A DNA stretch of 64,000 bases from Prevotella disiens JCM 6334 = ATCC 29426 (GTDB lineage: Bacteria; Bacteroidota; Bacteroidia; Bacteroidales; Bacteroidaceae): assembly GCF_000613345.1 (NCBI RefSeq), contig NZ_BAIS01000005.1:1-64000 (forward strand). Reading direction: 5' to 3'. Shown here one piece after another: positions 8,791 through 17,588 of the stretch. How positions within the stretch are numbered: position 1 is the stretch's first letter; the number at the start of each line of letters is the position of its first letter. The notes under the pieces were generated by a model. The model did no database searches. It saw nothing but the letters and a program-made list of their open reading frames with translations, and was not told the DNA's origin. The position numbers and the translations under genes are program-made.

Positions 8791-9744
8791 ATGAAAAATA
8801 TTTTAGTAGTAGGCTCTACAGGTCAGATTGGCTCAGAGCTTGTAAGAGAATTACGTCGAATTTATGGTGGTAGCCATGTTGTTGCAGGTTTCATCAAAGG
8901 TGCAGAACCTACAGGTGAACTCTTAGAAGGCGGTCCTTCAGCAGAATGCGACGTTACAAATCCTGAAATGATTGCCGCAGTTGTAAAACAATACAACATC
9001 GACACAATCTACAATCTTGCTGCTCTTCTTTCTGTAGTAGCAGAAGGCAAACCACGTTTGGCATGGAAAATCGGTATCGATGGATTGTGGAATATCCTCG
9101 AAATCGCACGCGAAAACAATTGCGCAGTGTTTACTCCAAGTTCAATTGGCTCGTTCGGTCCAAGCACACCACACGATATGACTCCTCAAGACACCGTACA
9201 ACGCCCTGGCACTATCTATGGTGTATCAAAAGTAACAACTGAATTGCTTTCAGATTACTATCAAAAGAAGTACGGAGTAGATACTCGTTCAGTGCGCTTC
9301 CCTGGTATTATTTCTTACGTTACACCTCCAGGCGGTGGTACAACCGACTATGCTGTAGATATTTACTACTCTGCTGTGAAAGACGAAAAGTTTGTTTGCC
9401 CTATCAACAAGGGTACTTTCATGGACATGATGTACATGCCTGATGCTTTGCACGCAGCTATTTCATTGATGGAAGCCGACCCAACAAAGCTCATTCACCA
9501 TAACGGTTTCAATGTAGCTGCAATGAGTTTCGAGCCAGAACAAATCTTTGCTGAAATCAAGAAACACAAGCCAAACTTCGAAATGGTTTACGATGTAGAC
9601 CCATTGAAGCAAGGTATTGCTGACAGCTGGCCTGACCGCTTAGACGATTCATGCGCTCGTGCAGAATGGAACTGGAAGCCTGAATACGATTTGAGCAGCA
9701 TGACAGTTGATATGTTGAAGCAATTGAGCAAGAAACTCCTCTAA
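8791..9744 (+). CDS. tdh: L-threonine 3-dehydrogenase, SDR type (NAD-dependent epimerase fold)
   Basis: A 317-residue extended short-chain dehydrogenase. The NAD-binding glycine motif GSTGQIGSEL is at residues 7-16, the catalytic YGVSK motif (Tyr and Lys) follows at about 140-150 (PGTIYGVSKVTTELL), and RFPGIISY follows. This SDR type of threonine dehydrogenase, common in Bacteroidetes, oxidises L-threonine to 2-amino-3-oxobutyrate. Adjacent divergent kbl supports the assignment. Start chosen as the ATG at 8791 because the alternative TTG is in the -7 box. Two hairpins follow the gene. Confidence 0.9.
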   Translation: MKNILVVGSTGQIGSELVRELRRIYGGSHVVAGFIKGAEPTGELLEGGPSAECDVTNPEMIAAVVKQYNIDTIYNLAALLSVVAEGKPRLAWKIGIDGLWNILEIARENNCAVFTPSSIGSFGPSTPHDMTPQDTVQRPGTIYGVSKVTTELLSDYYQKKYGVDTRSVRFPGIISYVTPPGGGTTDYAVDIYYSAVKDEKFVCPINKGTFMDMMYMPDALHAAISLMEADPTKLIHHNGFNVAAMSFEPEQIFAEIKKHKPNFEMVYDVDPLKQGIADSWPDRLDDSCARAEWNWKPEYDLSSMTVDMLKQLSKKLL

Positions 9745-9759
9745 GATTCAAGCAAAAGC

Positions 9760-9826
9760 AATAACACAAACGTGTTATTAGTTGATATAACAGAGTCCGA
9801 TTGCAGTTTGCAGTCGGACTTTTTTG
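9760..9826 (+). terminator. Double hairpin with terminator after tdh
   Basis: AATAACAC and GTGTTATT form a stem at 9760-9779. A second stem, AGTCCGA pairing with TCGGACT, spans about 9794-9820 and is followed by a T run. The second is the likely terminator. Confidence 0.7.
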
Positions 9827-9901
9827 TAGCTATTCCGTACAATTTTTACTTGCTTTATACAAAATTATAGTGAAAAAAGCACACGATTGCGAATTATTCG
9901 C

Positions 9902-9909
9902 TACTTTTG
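9902..9909 (+). promoter_or_regulatory. -7 promoter box of the DUF4294 gene
   Basis: TACTTTTG matches TAnnTTTG and ends only 8 bases before the ATG at 9918, so the transcript would have almost no leader. Confidence 0.6.
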
Positions 9910-9917
9910 TCCGTGGT

Positions 9918-10553
9918 ATGAAGTTTATAAAATACATTATAGCATTGTGTTGTTTCATGGGTTCTGTTTCGTGTTTTGCACAAGAGCACATAAACGTAGA
10001 GGATAGAGTGGTCGATTTAAATTCGCCTACTTTCGTGCCGATGGTGCATATTGGGAAAGCAAAAGTAGGGGGCGATAGTATTCAATATGTTCGTACCAAC
10101 AAAATTTACATCTATCCACCACTCGAATTTAAGAACGACAAGCAGCGACAAGCCTATAACCGATTGGTGGCTAATATAAAAAAGGTGTTGCCAATGGCAA
10201 AAGAATGCAACCAAATTATATTAGAAACAGGAGCTTATTTGGAAACTATACCAAATAAAAAAGAACGTGCTGAACACATGAAGCGGGTGGAAAAAGGTAT
10301 TAAAGAACAATATACGCCACGAGTAAAGAAACTCACTTATTCGCAAGGAAAGCTTTTGATAAAACTCATTGACCGTGAAACGCACTCAACAGGCTACGAA
10401 ATTATACAAGCATTTCTTGGTCCTGTGCGTGCAGGATTCTATCAAGCATTTGCGTGGGTATTTGGTGCAAGTCTTAAAAAGCAATACGACCCAAAGGGAG
10501 CCGACCGATTAATTGAGCGCATTGTGTTGCAAGTTGAGGCTGGACAGCTTTAG
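9918..10553 (+). CDS. Exported DUF4294 protein
   Basis: A 211-residue protein with a signal peptide (hydrophobic residues 5-20, ending SCFAQ). The remainder matches DUF4294: a VGGDSIQYVRTNKIYIYPPLEFKN stretch early, KYR-type basic region, then a Tyr/Lys segment and a C-terminal amphipathic helix (LIERIVLQVEAGQL). Function is unknown; periplasmic location is inferred from the signal. The open frame extends upstream to about 9801 but that part includes the -7 box and has no signal-like start, so the ATG at 9918 is used. It converges on the ThiD-AraC gene with about 50 bases between. Confidence 0.82.
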   Translation: MKFIKYIIALCCFMGSVSCFAQEHINVEDRVVDLNSPTFVPMVHIGKAKVGGDSIQYVRTNKIYIYPPLEFKNDKQRQAYNRLVANIKKVLPMAKECNQIILETGAYLETIPNKKERAEHMKRVEKGIKEQYTPRVKKLTYSQGKLLIKLIDRETHSTGYEIIQAFLGPVRAGFYQAFAWVFGASLKKQYDPKGADRLIERIVLQVEAGQL

Positions 10554-10605
10554 TTTATACTTTAAAACTTCTACCTTTAAAGCAAAATCTGTTCGCTGTA
10601 TCGCC

Positions 10606-11778
10606 TTATAATTCTTTCGTATGTTCCACGTCTAATATGTGTGCTTTCCTAAATTCGCCTGGTGCGCAGCCACGCATCTTCTTAAAAAACTTATTAAACT
10701 GTACTTGTGAAGAGAAACCACAGGCAAAAGCAACTTCTTGAATGGTCTTGGCTCTCCCCAAAAGGTGGGTTTCTACCTCCTTTATAATGTAATCATCAAT
10801 GAGTTGTTTAGGTGTTCTACCAGCCACACGGCGCGTTATTTGTGCTAAATAGCGAGGGGTTACGTTGAGTTTTTTAGCATAAAAACGCACATCGGCATTT
10901 GTTTTATGGTGCATAGCAATGTCGTCCATAAGTTGATTGTACAATTCTAACGCTCTACTTGATATACTTTGCTGCGGAAAATCGCTACTATGGTCGAGCA
11001 ATTGGTGCGCTCCCAAATTGGAATCAGCCGACCTTAAAATGAGCTGTCGCATGTATTCTTGCGCCAATTCAATTGCTTTTTCCATGTCATTGCCCATACA
11101 AAGATAGACCGCCACGGCAGAAGTAAACGCTCCACCAGCCCCATGTGTGATGCGGTCAATAAATCCTGGACGTGTGTAAAAGCGTGCTTTTGCTGAATTT
11201 TCTTCTACTAAAACATCGGTAAGCGATTCTGTTGAGATGACACCGCCTTGTAAAACAACAGATTGGCAGCCCAATTTCATGATTTTTCGTGCCAATGCTT
11301 CCAACTCTTCGTTGTTGTGCGTGGTGTTGGTTTGTTGCATATAGGCAGCACTATCTTGTCTTATGATGACGATACTGCTAAGTGGAAATAAGCAAGAAAC
11401 CATGGCATCGACCACTTTTTGAGGCATCAATACGTTGCCTTTACTACTGATTACCACTGCATCTAAGACGACAAAACGTGGTGAATATTGCTTTAATAGT
11501 CGTTCAACCACCCATACTTGTTCTACACTTCTAAGCATTCCCACTTTAACAGCCGTAGGTTTAAGGTCGTTCAACACAGCATTGACCTGCATTTCCAATA
11601 CTTCCGCAGGAATATCGTACAAGTGTTGAATGTCTTCCGTGTCTTGTGCGGTTACCGAAGTGATAGCCGTCGCCGCATAAGCCCCCAACATGGTGATGGT
11701 TTTTATGTCGGCTTGAACGCCCGAACCACCCGTACTGTCAGAACCTGTAATTGTTAATATGGTCGCTTTCTTTTCCAC
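10606..11778 (-). CDS. ThiD-like (HMP kinase fold) domain fused to AraC-type DNA-binding domain; probable ligand-sensing regulator
   Basis: The 390-residue protein has two parts. Residues 1-265 follow ThiD (hydroxymethylpyrimidine kinase) from TGSDSTGGSGVQADIKT onward. Residues about 285-385 are an AraC double helix-turn-helix (YAKKLNVTPRYLAQ, then TIQEVAFACGFSSQVQFNKFFKK). Compared with the ordinary ThiD at 41995, the TPN motif is replaced by IRQ, DPVM by DAVV, IKGGH by LQGGV and GTGCT by GAGGA, so the catalytic Cys and the Lys of KGGH are gone while the substrate-pocket N terminus remains. This suggests a sensor without kinase activity. The ligand may be HMP, thiamine-related or a B6 vitamer; that is inference. 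The start is a GTG at 11778. Confidence 0.88.
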   Translation of the reverse strand: MEKKATILTITGSDSTGGSGVQADIKTITMLGAYAATAITSVTAQDTEDIQHLYDIPAEVLEMQVNAVLNDLKPTAVKVGMLRSVEQVWVVERLLKQYSPRFVVLDAVVISSKGNVLMPQKVVDAMVSCLFPLSSIVIIRQDSAAYMQQTNTTHNNEELEALARKIMKLGCQSVVLQGGVISTESLTDVLVEENSAKARFYTRPGFIDRITHGAGGAFTSAVAVYLCMGNDMEKAIELAQEYMRQLILRSADSNLGAHQLLDHSSDFPQQSISSRALELYNQLMDDIAMHHKTNADVRFYAKKLNVTPRYLAQITRRVAGRTPKQLIDDYIIKEVETHLLGRAKTIQEVAFACGFSSQVQFNKFFKKMRGCAPGEFRKAHILDVEHTKEL

Positions 11779-11821
11779 TTTTCTACCCCATTGAGCATAT
11801 TTTGTATGTTCAACGTGTAGG

Positions 11822-11829
11822 CAAAATTA
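11822..11829 (-). promoter_or_regulatory. -7 promoter box of the ThiD-AraC gene
   Basis: On the minus strand the bases read TAATTTTG, matching TAnnTTTG, 44 bases before the GTG start. The helicase promoter is divergent in the same 130-bp gap. Confidence 0.5.
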
Positions 11830-11893
11830 GCCATTCTTTTCATTTTATCCAAGCATTCTCGCTTTTTCCTCGGCGAAAGTGTGAAAAGTTTTA

Positions 11894-11901
11894 TTACCTT
11901 T
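11894..11901 (+). promoter_or_regulatory. -7 promoter box of the helicase gene
   Basis: TACCTTTG matches TAnnTTTG exactly and ends 10 bases before the ATG at 11912, implying a very short leader. Confidence 0.7.
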
Positions 11902-11911
11902 GCTGCATTAT

Positions 11912-13835
11912 ATGCAAAACGAAACGCCCATACAAGCCCTTCAAAAGCAAAAGTTACTCTTGCAAATGGAGTATTTTGCAGAAAAAGAAACATTTAGACG
12001 ACAAACTGAAACTATTGGTATTCAGCGAAAAGTGAAGCGTGGCGATGCTTGGTTTCCACTAAATGTGGGCAAAAGTTATTATAATTCGCTAAACCAACGT
12101 GTCGTTGAGGTGTTCAGAACCACCGACCACGACATTGAACACAACTTTGAATTTGGTCGTCCCATTGGCTTTTTTACCATTAAAAAGCAACCAGATAATG
12201 GTACAAAAGAGCAGCAAAAAATACATTATTACAACTTCACAGGCACGGTTTCTTACGTGGACGGCGAACGAATGGTAGTTGCTTTGCCCGATTCTGCTCC
12301 CGTTATCGATTTGCAAAATACCGACAATTCTGTTGGTTGCCAACTCTCTTTCGATGAAACCTCTTACCAAATGATGTTCGATGCCTTAGACCGTACCATC
12401 AAGGCAACGCATGGAAGATTAGCCTATCTACGCAATCTTTTTTATTCAAACCAAAAAGCTGAACGCCTCAACTTTGCTCCAATACGTTTGCCGTGGCTCA
12501 ATCCAACGCAAGAAAAAGCCGTAAACGAAGTGCTTTGGGCAAAAGATGTTGCCGTTGTTCATGGTCCCCCGGGAACAGGAAAGACCACAACGTTGGTCGA
12601 AGCCATTAACGAAACCTTGATGAAAGAGAGTCAAGTGTTGGTTTGCGCACAAAGTAACATGGCGGTAGACTGGATTTGTGAGAAACTCGTAGACCGTGGA
12701 ATCAATGTTTTGCGCATAGGAAATCCAACACGAGTGAACGACAAAATGCTCGGTTTCACCTACGAACGACGCTTCGAAGCTCACCCCGATTACGACCAAC
12801 TTTGGGCTATTCGTAAAGCCATACGACAGTTAAGAAACGGAAAAGGACGTGGAACGGACAGTTATCATCAGAAGATGGACAGACTGAAAAGTCGTGCTAC
12901 CGAACTCGAAATACGCATTAACAGTCAGCTTTTTGGCGAAGCTCGTGTCATAGCATCTACCTTGTAGGCTCAAATAGTCGTATCATGGAGGGACAGAAGT
13001 TCTCTACGCTCTTCATTGATGAGGCTGCACAAGCGTTGGAAGCAGCGTGTTGGATTCCTATTCGCCGTGCCTCTCGTGTCATTTTTGCAGGCGACCACTG
13101 CCAATTACCGCCTACTGTGAAGAGCATAGCCGCCCTAAAAGCTGATTTAGGCAAAACTCTTATGGAGCGAATTGTGGAAAACAAGCCCGAAGTAGTTACG
13201 CTTTTGAAAGTGCAATACCGCATGAACGAGCAAATTATGCGTTTCTCTTCCGACTGGTTTTATCACGGAGAAGTGGAGAGTGCGCCACAAATAAAATATC
13301 GTGGCATATTGGATTACGACCACCCCATGCTTTGGTTCGACACAAGCGAGATAGAAGTGGGCAACGATGAACTACCTTTCACGAGCAATTTGTAGGCGAA
13401 AGCTACGGGCGCATTAACAAAGGCGAGGCTGAACTTACCCTGAAAACTTTGCAAGACTACTTTACAAAGATTGGTAAACAGCGCATACTTGACGAGCGCA
13501 TAGATGTTGGTGTCATTTCGCCCTACCGTGCGCAAGTGCAATACCTCCGCCGTTTAATCAAGAAACGTGAGTTTTTCAAACCCTATCGTGCGCTCATCAG
13601 TGTGAATACAGTCGATGGATTTCAAGGACAAGAACGTGATGTGATTCTCATTTCTATGGTACGTGCCAACGAAAATGGCGAAATAGGATTCTTAAAAGAC
13701 CTCCGTCGCATGAACGTAGCCATTACTCGAGCGCGCATGAAACTCATTATACTCGGAAATGCTGCCACCATGAGCCAACACCCTTTCTACAAAAGGCTTT
13801 TCGAATATATTCAACACATCAATAACAACGAATAA
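11912..13835 (+). pseudogene. Superfamily I DNA/RNA helicase (IGHMBP2/Dna2-like AAA ATPase), interrupted by two frameshifts
   Basis: Three consecutive open frames together encode one UPF1/IGHMBP2-type helicase. The first (to 12967) carries Walker A HGPPGTGKTTTLVE near residue 220 and ends RVIASTL. The second (to 13395) has FIDEAAQALE (motif II, DEAA) and GDHCQLPPT (motif III). The third (from about 13400 to 13835) has VNTVDGFQGQERDVI (motif V) and NVAITRAR (motif VI). Restoring one G beside 12964 and one C beside 13380 gives a continuous 641-residue protein, plausible for the family. As read, no single fragment has both nucleotide-binding and motif V/VI parts. The start at 11912 follows the -7 box. 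Sequence error or real decay cannot be separated here. Confidence 0.88.
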
Positions 13836-13848
13836 AAAATAGACAAAC

Positions 13849-14238
13849 ATGATACAACAAGATTATTTTCTCCGTTTAATCGAAGAGTTTGCCGTGGCAT
13901 TGGCGAAGATGTTAAAAGTAAATCTTGACAAGCGCGACGATGCTTTAATGGATTTATACCGCCAATATGTGGGCGATTACACCCTCGTGCGCAACCTTAG
14001 TTTTGAGGAGTTACTCGACTATGCAACCAAAGAATGGAACGACCGAGAACGCATCGAGCGTTTGGAAATGGTTGCCGAATTGCTTTATGCCGAAGCAAGC
14101 TACAAGGCAAATCCCTTGCGCGATATGTTATACGGCAAGGCTTTCGAAGTTTTTTCCTATGTTGATGCCCACCACGGCGTTTATTCCATCGAACGAAAGA
14201 AGAAAATCAATCAACTTTCAGCTCTTCTAAAAAAATAA
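13849..14238 (+). CDS. Small conserved helical protein, DUF6483-like
   Basis: A 129-residue protein beginning MIQQDYFLRLIEEFAVALAKML, helical throughout, with alternating charged residues and no signal peptide or membrane segment. The opening resembles the DUF6483 family as I remember it; this is not a firm match. It starts 13 bases after the helicase stop, so is probably co-transcribed with it. Role unknown. Confidence 0.7.
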   Translation: MIQQDYFLRLIEEFAVALAKMLKVNLDKRDDALMDLYRQYVGDYTLVRNLSFEELLDYATKEWNDRERIERLEMVAELLYAEASYKANPLRDMLYGKAFEVFSYVDAHHGVYSIERKKKINQLSALLKK

Positions 14239-14258
14239 TTTATTAGTAGACTTTAAGA

Positions 14259-14297
14259 TAAAAGCTATTGTTTTGAACCACAAAACAGTAGCTTTAT
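14259..14297. repeat. 22-bp-period intergenic repeat, 2 inverted units
   Basis: TAAAAGCTATTGTTTTG at 14259 and CAAAACAGTAGCTTTAT at 14281 are separated by AACCA. They are near-perfect inverse copies, so they can also form a hairpin followed by a T run and may act as a terminator after 14238. The rest of the 14239-14619 gap is AT-rich with only the promoter at 14572. Confidence 0.65.
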
Positions 14298-14571
14298 TTT
14301 TTTCGCAAAATGGGGACTTTACATCAAGCAGCAATAAATTTATCAAAGAAATATTTCAATAAAGTTAAGTTTTAAATTACAAAATGCGAACACAACTATT
14401 CAAAAAGCTAAATGCTGAAAGAAAAAAAGTAGCATTATTTAAATTTTAGCAAACTTATATCTATCATAAAGATAATTTGAACGACTTTTCGAAAGTTCGA
14501 TACTAATTCTTTGCGATTGCCATTATCGAATTAATTCGTAGCCAAAGATTGCCCTACATAAAAATCCAAAT

Positions 14572-14579
14572 TACCTTTG
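14572..14579 (+). promoter_or_regulatory. -7 promoter box of the thrE cluster
   Basis: TACCTTTG matches TAnnTTTG exactly, 40 bases before the ATG at 14620. Confidence 0.7.
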
Positions 14580-14619
14580 CAGCGTAAATAATTACAAATA
14601 ACTTTAAAACAAAAAAATT

Positions 14620-14781
14620 ATGAGTAGTCAAGTTATCATTTGGAGTTCAGTAATGTTGTTACTTTTGGTAGGTTTCATATTGCGCATTGCTATCACGGCA
14701 CGCCTTACAAATGGTAATCAACGTATATTTGAAGTGTCAGACGAATACGATATTTACGATTGGAGCGACGATGAAGTCTAA
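14620..14781 (+). CDS. 53-residue single-pass membrane protein
   Basis: A short open frame with a good promoter upstream. It starts MSSQVIIWSSVMLLLLVGFILRIAI, one transmembrane helix (about residues 5-24), then a 29-residue tail rich in acids (VSDEYDIYDWSDDEV). The last 11 bases overlap the ATG of the downstream thrE gene at 14771, a sign of translational coupling. I do not recognise a family. The position suggests a partner or leader for the exporter. Confidence 0.6.
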   Translation: MSSQVIIWSSVMLLLLVGFILRIAITARLTNGNQRIFEVSDEYDIYDWSDDEV

Positions 14782-15549
14782 TTCGTCGTCATTTATAGGC
14801 GAAGCTAGCGGGTTTATCGCCGAATATGCAGCATGGCTTTATGGTTGTGGAGCAACTTGCGACCGCATAAAAAAGAATGTTGACCGTATTGTAAATAAGT
14901 GGAATTTAGAAAGCGAGCTTCTCATTATGCCTGGAAGCATACATTTAAATGTGTTCGACCCAACCACCAACCAGTCCAATGTGGTCATAAGACGAACACC
15001 GCACACAGGTATAAGTTTCTACAAAAATACACATTTGAGTAGATTAAGTTGCGTATTGCCGATGGACGTATGGAGCTTAGCGAGGCGAGAAAGGTTTTGC
15101 AAGAGATAGAAAAAGCACCTTTTACCAATAAGTGGGCAGTGTTAATCCTTACTTCTTTTGCTAACCTTTCGTTCTGCCGCCTCTTTGGTGGCGACCTTAT
15201 TGCCATGATTATTGTCTTTGTAGCAACGTTTGTTGGTTTTAAACTCAAACAAATTTTACTCGAAGACGGTATGAATGTAAAGTTGGTTTTCTTGCTTTGT
15301 GCTTTCTTTTCGAGTGTAATTGCCACTTCTGGGCATATTTTTGGCTTAGGTGAAAAGCCCGAAGTAGCACTCGGAACCTGTGTGCTTTACCTCATTCCTG
15401 GCATTCCTTACATCAACAGCATTAGCGATTTATTGACGGGTCAATACTTGGTTGCTTTCAATAGATTTATGGACTCCATGGTTTTAACGTTTTGTTTGTC
15501 AGTTGGTCTATCGGTCGGCATTTTATTAATGAATCTTCAATTGTTTTAA
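14771..15549 (+). pseudogene. Threonine/serine exporter, N-terminal ThrE half, interrupted by one frameshift
   Basis: The first frame starts MKSNSSSFIGEASGFIAEYAAWLYGCGATCDRI, the typical DUF1212/ThrE opening, and runs out of frame after LSRLS near 15050. The second continues WRIADGRMELSEARKVLQEIE and five hydrophobic helices, with the conserved LIPGIPYINSISDLL near the end. Adding one G at about 15051 gives a 259-residue protein, the usual length of the split ThrE N-terminal half. It exports threonine or serine across the inner membrane together with the next gene product. No other damage is visible. Confidence 0.88.
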
Positions 15550-15561
15550 TAATTACCATTT

Positions 15562-16059
15562 ATGACATTTTTTCTTGAGATATTACAAGACGCTTTCTTC
15601 GGTGGCGTAGCAGGAATAGGCTTTGCCAGCATTAGCAATCCACCAAAAAATGCTTATAAATATTGTTTCATCATATCGGCAGTTGGGCATGGCACACGTT
15701 TCATACTCATGAATAACGAGTACCATAGGTTAGGTTTGGTCGTGGCAAGTTTCATAGCTGCACTTACCATTGGGTTCATGACCGTAGGAATGGCACGCAA
15801 AGCAAAATGCCCACCCGAAACTTTTTCTTTCCCATCGCTCCTGCCTATGATTCCTGGAATGTATGCTTACCGCACAGTGGAAGGTCTTGTGATGTGTTTA
15901 TCAACCGATAATGAAGATTTATTCAACCATTATTTGTATCTTTGCACATCAAATGGATTTACATGCGCATTCGATATTCTTGGAATGGTGTTAGGGGCTA
16001 CGCTTCCAATTCTTATTCTAAATAATATTTCGTATAAGGTAACGCGATATACAAACTAA
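15562..16059 (+). CDS. Threonine/serine exporter, C-terminal half (ThrE_2 / DUF3815)
   Basis: A 165-residue membrane protein with four to five hydrophobic helices and the family segment PSLLPMIPGMYAYRTVEGL. In split ThrE systems this protein pairs with the DUF1212 half encoded just upstream (12 bases between stop and start). The pair is a small amino-acid exporter and may protect against excess threonine. Start at 15562 is the first ATG after the upstream stop. Confidence 0.85.
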   Translation: MTFFLEILQDAFFGGVAGIGFASISNPPKNAYKYCFIISAVGHGTRFILMNNEYHRLGLVVASFIAALTIGFMTVGMARKAKCPPETFSFPSLLPMIPGMYAYRTVEGLVMCLSTDNEDLFNHYLYLCTSNGFTCAFDILGMVLGATLPILILNNISYKVTRYTN

Positions 16060-16073
16060 AATAAGGGCGGATA

Positions 16074-16982
16074 ATGGAATTAAGACAGTTACGATATTTC
16101 TTAAAAGTTGCCGAGTTACTGAGTTTTTCAGAGGCTGCAAAAAACCTTTTTATAACACAAAGTACACTATCTCAGCAAATAAAACAATTGGAAACCGAAT
16201 TGGATACTATGCTCTTTGAACGCAATAGCCATGAGGTATCGCTTACCGAAGCAGGCGAAAAATTGGTAAGATATGCTGAAAAAGTAGTGGTCGATGCCGA
16301 TGTTTGTCAGCAAAAAATGACTGATTTGAAAGGGCTACTTACTGGCGAACTCAACATTGGAGCAACCTATACGTTCGGTCCTTTGCTTACAGAAACGGTG
16401 TTAGAGTTTATGAAACAGCACCCCAATGTGCGCTTAAACATTGTCTATAAAACTATGGCTGAACTTATGGATATGTTGCAACGCCGTGAAGTAGACTTTG
16501 TATTGGCTTTTAAACCTACCGAAAAGAATGACAAAGTGGATAGTCATGTGTTATTCAACAACAAACTTGTGGCAGTAATGAGCGATAAAAATCCGTTGGC
16601 AACACGTTCTTCGCTTACAATCGAAGACTTACAAAACTGCCAAATGGCAATGCCTGCACACGGATTGCAAGCCCGAAATTCGTTTGAAGAAATGACCGAT
16701 GATGGGCTAAATGGGATTAAAACACGATTGGAAATAAACGATGTGAACATACTCTTAAAGCTTGTTGAAAAAAGTAAACTTGTAACTTTACTTGCTGAAG
16801 CCACTCTCCACGGTGAGGAAGGATTGGTGGGCATTCCCTTAGAAATGCGCAATAACGATATGGAAGGGTGTATTCACCTTTTAAATCAAGCCTACGTGAA
16901 AAATTCAGCACGCGAGTTTTGTAAGCTATTGGGTCAGTCGCGCGCTATCATGAAGTATTCCTCGTTATCAAAACTACTTTGA
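16074..16982 (+). CDS. LysR-family transcriptional regulator
   Basis: A 302-residue LysR regulator. Residues 1-60 are the winged helix-turn-helix (MELRQLRYFLKVAELLSFSEAA, then TQSTLSQQIKQLE), followed by the two-lobe effector domain that starts GELNIGATYTFG and carries DFVLAF. It resembles the CynR/CysB-type subgroup in general layout; the effector cannot be named. It lies 14 bases after the ThrE_2 stop in the same direction, so it may belong to that transcript and could regulate it, which is inference. A 606-base gap with repeats follows. Confidence 0.9.
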   Translation: MELRQLRYFLKVAELLSFSEAAKNLFITQSTLSQQIKQLETELDTMLFERNSHEVSLTEAGEKLVRYAEKVVVDADVCQQKMTDLKGLLTGELNIGATYTFGPLLTETVLEFMKQHPNVRLNIVYKTMAELMDMLQRREVDFVLAFKPTEKNDKVDSHVLFNNKLVAVMSDKNPLATRSSLTIEDLQNCQMAMPAHGLQARNSFEEMTDDGLNGIKTRLEINDVNILLKLVEKSKLVTLLAEATLHGEEGLVGIPLEMRNNDMEGCIHLLNQAYVKNSAREFCKLLGQSRAIMKYSSLSKLL

Positions 16983-17013
16983 GTTTTAATTTTAAAAACG
17001 TAATTATTTACTT

Positions 17014-17052
17014 TAAAATAGATTATTTTGCATTGCAGAATAGTCTATTTTT
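17014..17052. repeat. Degenerate 22-bp-period repeat, 2 units
   Basis: TAAAATAGATTATTTTG at 17014 and CAGAATAGTCTATTTTT at 17036 keep the 22-bp spacing but depart from the consensus. They lie just after the lysR stop. Confidence 0.45.
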
Positions 17053-17186
17053 TTTTCATTAGCACAGCCATAACGCTTTCAATCTAACGAAAATGGAATT
17101 TTATAGCCCAATTCAAGTTATATACTTTTTCCTTAAAATCTATTTTAGTTTATGGATTTTAGAACAATCAATATTTTAATCATTTT

Positions 17187-17269
17187 TGAAAGAGCCTATT
17201 TTAGAGTTTAAAACCTATTGTTTTGCCGTTCAAAACAGGCTCTTTTGCATTACAAAACAATAGGTTTGA
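17187..17269. repeat. 22-bp-period intergenic repeat array, 4 units
   Basis: Units start at 17187 (TGAAAGAGCCTATTTTA), 17209 (TAAAACCTATTGTTTTG), 17231 (CAAAACAGGCTCTTTTG) and 17253 (CAAAACAATAGGTTTGA), with 5-bp spacers GAGTT, CCGTT and CATTA. Both orientations of two core types occur together. The rest of the 16983-17588 gap has no gene that I can see apart from the mutS promoter. Confidence 0.85.
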
Positions 17270-17533
17270 AAAAGGTAAATATAACTACTTGATTTTCAGT
17301 AATATACAAATTAGTCAAAATTTCCGTTATTAATCAGGTTTGAAAAGGGAAAATGTGGTTATTATATTTAACCAAATCGTTCTATTTTTCGGTATTGATG
17401 ATAAATGAATAGTGGAGCGTTTCCACTTTGTTTTGTACAATATGTTGCAGTATTTAGACTTGAAATGGAGTGGAACTTTATTTGATTAACTCGCTTTAAC
17501 TCGTTGTGAATAGATTATTTGCTCGTTTTTTTG

Positions 17534-17541
17534 TATTTTTG
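17534..17541 (+). promoter_or_regulatory. -7 promoter box of mutS
   Basis: TATTTTTG matches TAnnTTTG, 47 bases before the ATG at 17589. No ideal -33 box is seen. Confidence 0.55.
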
Positions 17542-17588
17542 CAATTCATGTACAAACGAAACTCACAGTAAGAAAGGTAAAAAATATT

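Noticed and set aside
13449-13835. A free-standing 128-residue helicase fragment gene
   Set aside because: It continues the helicase protein after a one-base deletion and carries motifs V and VI that the first fragments lack.
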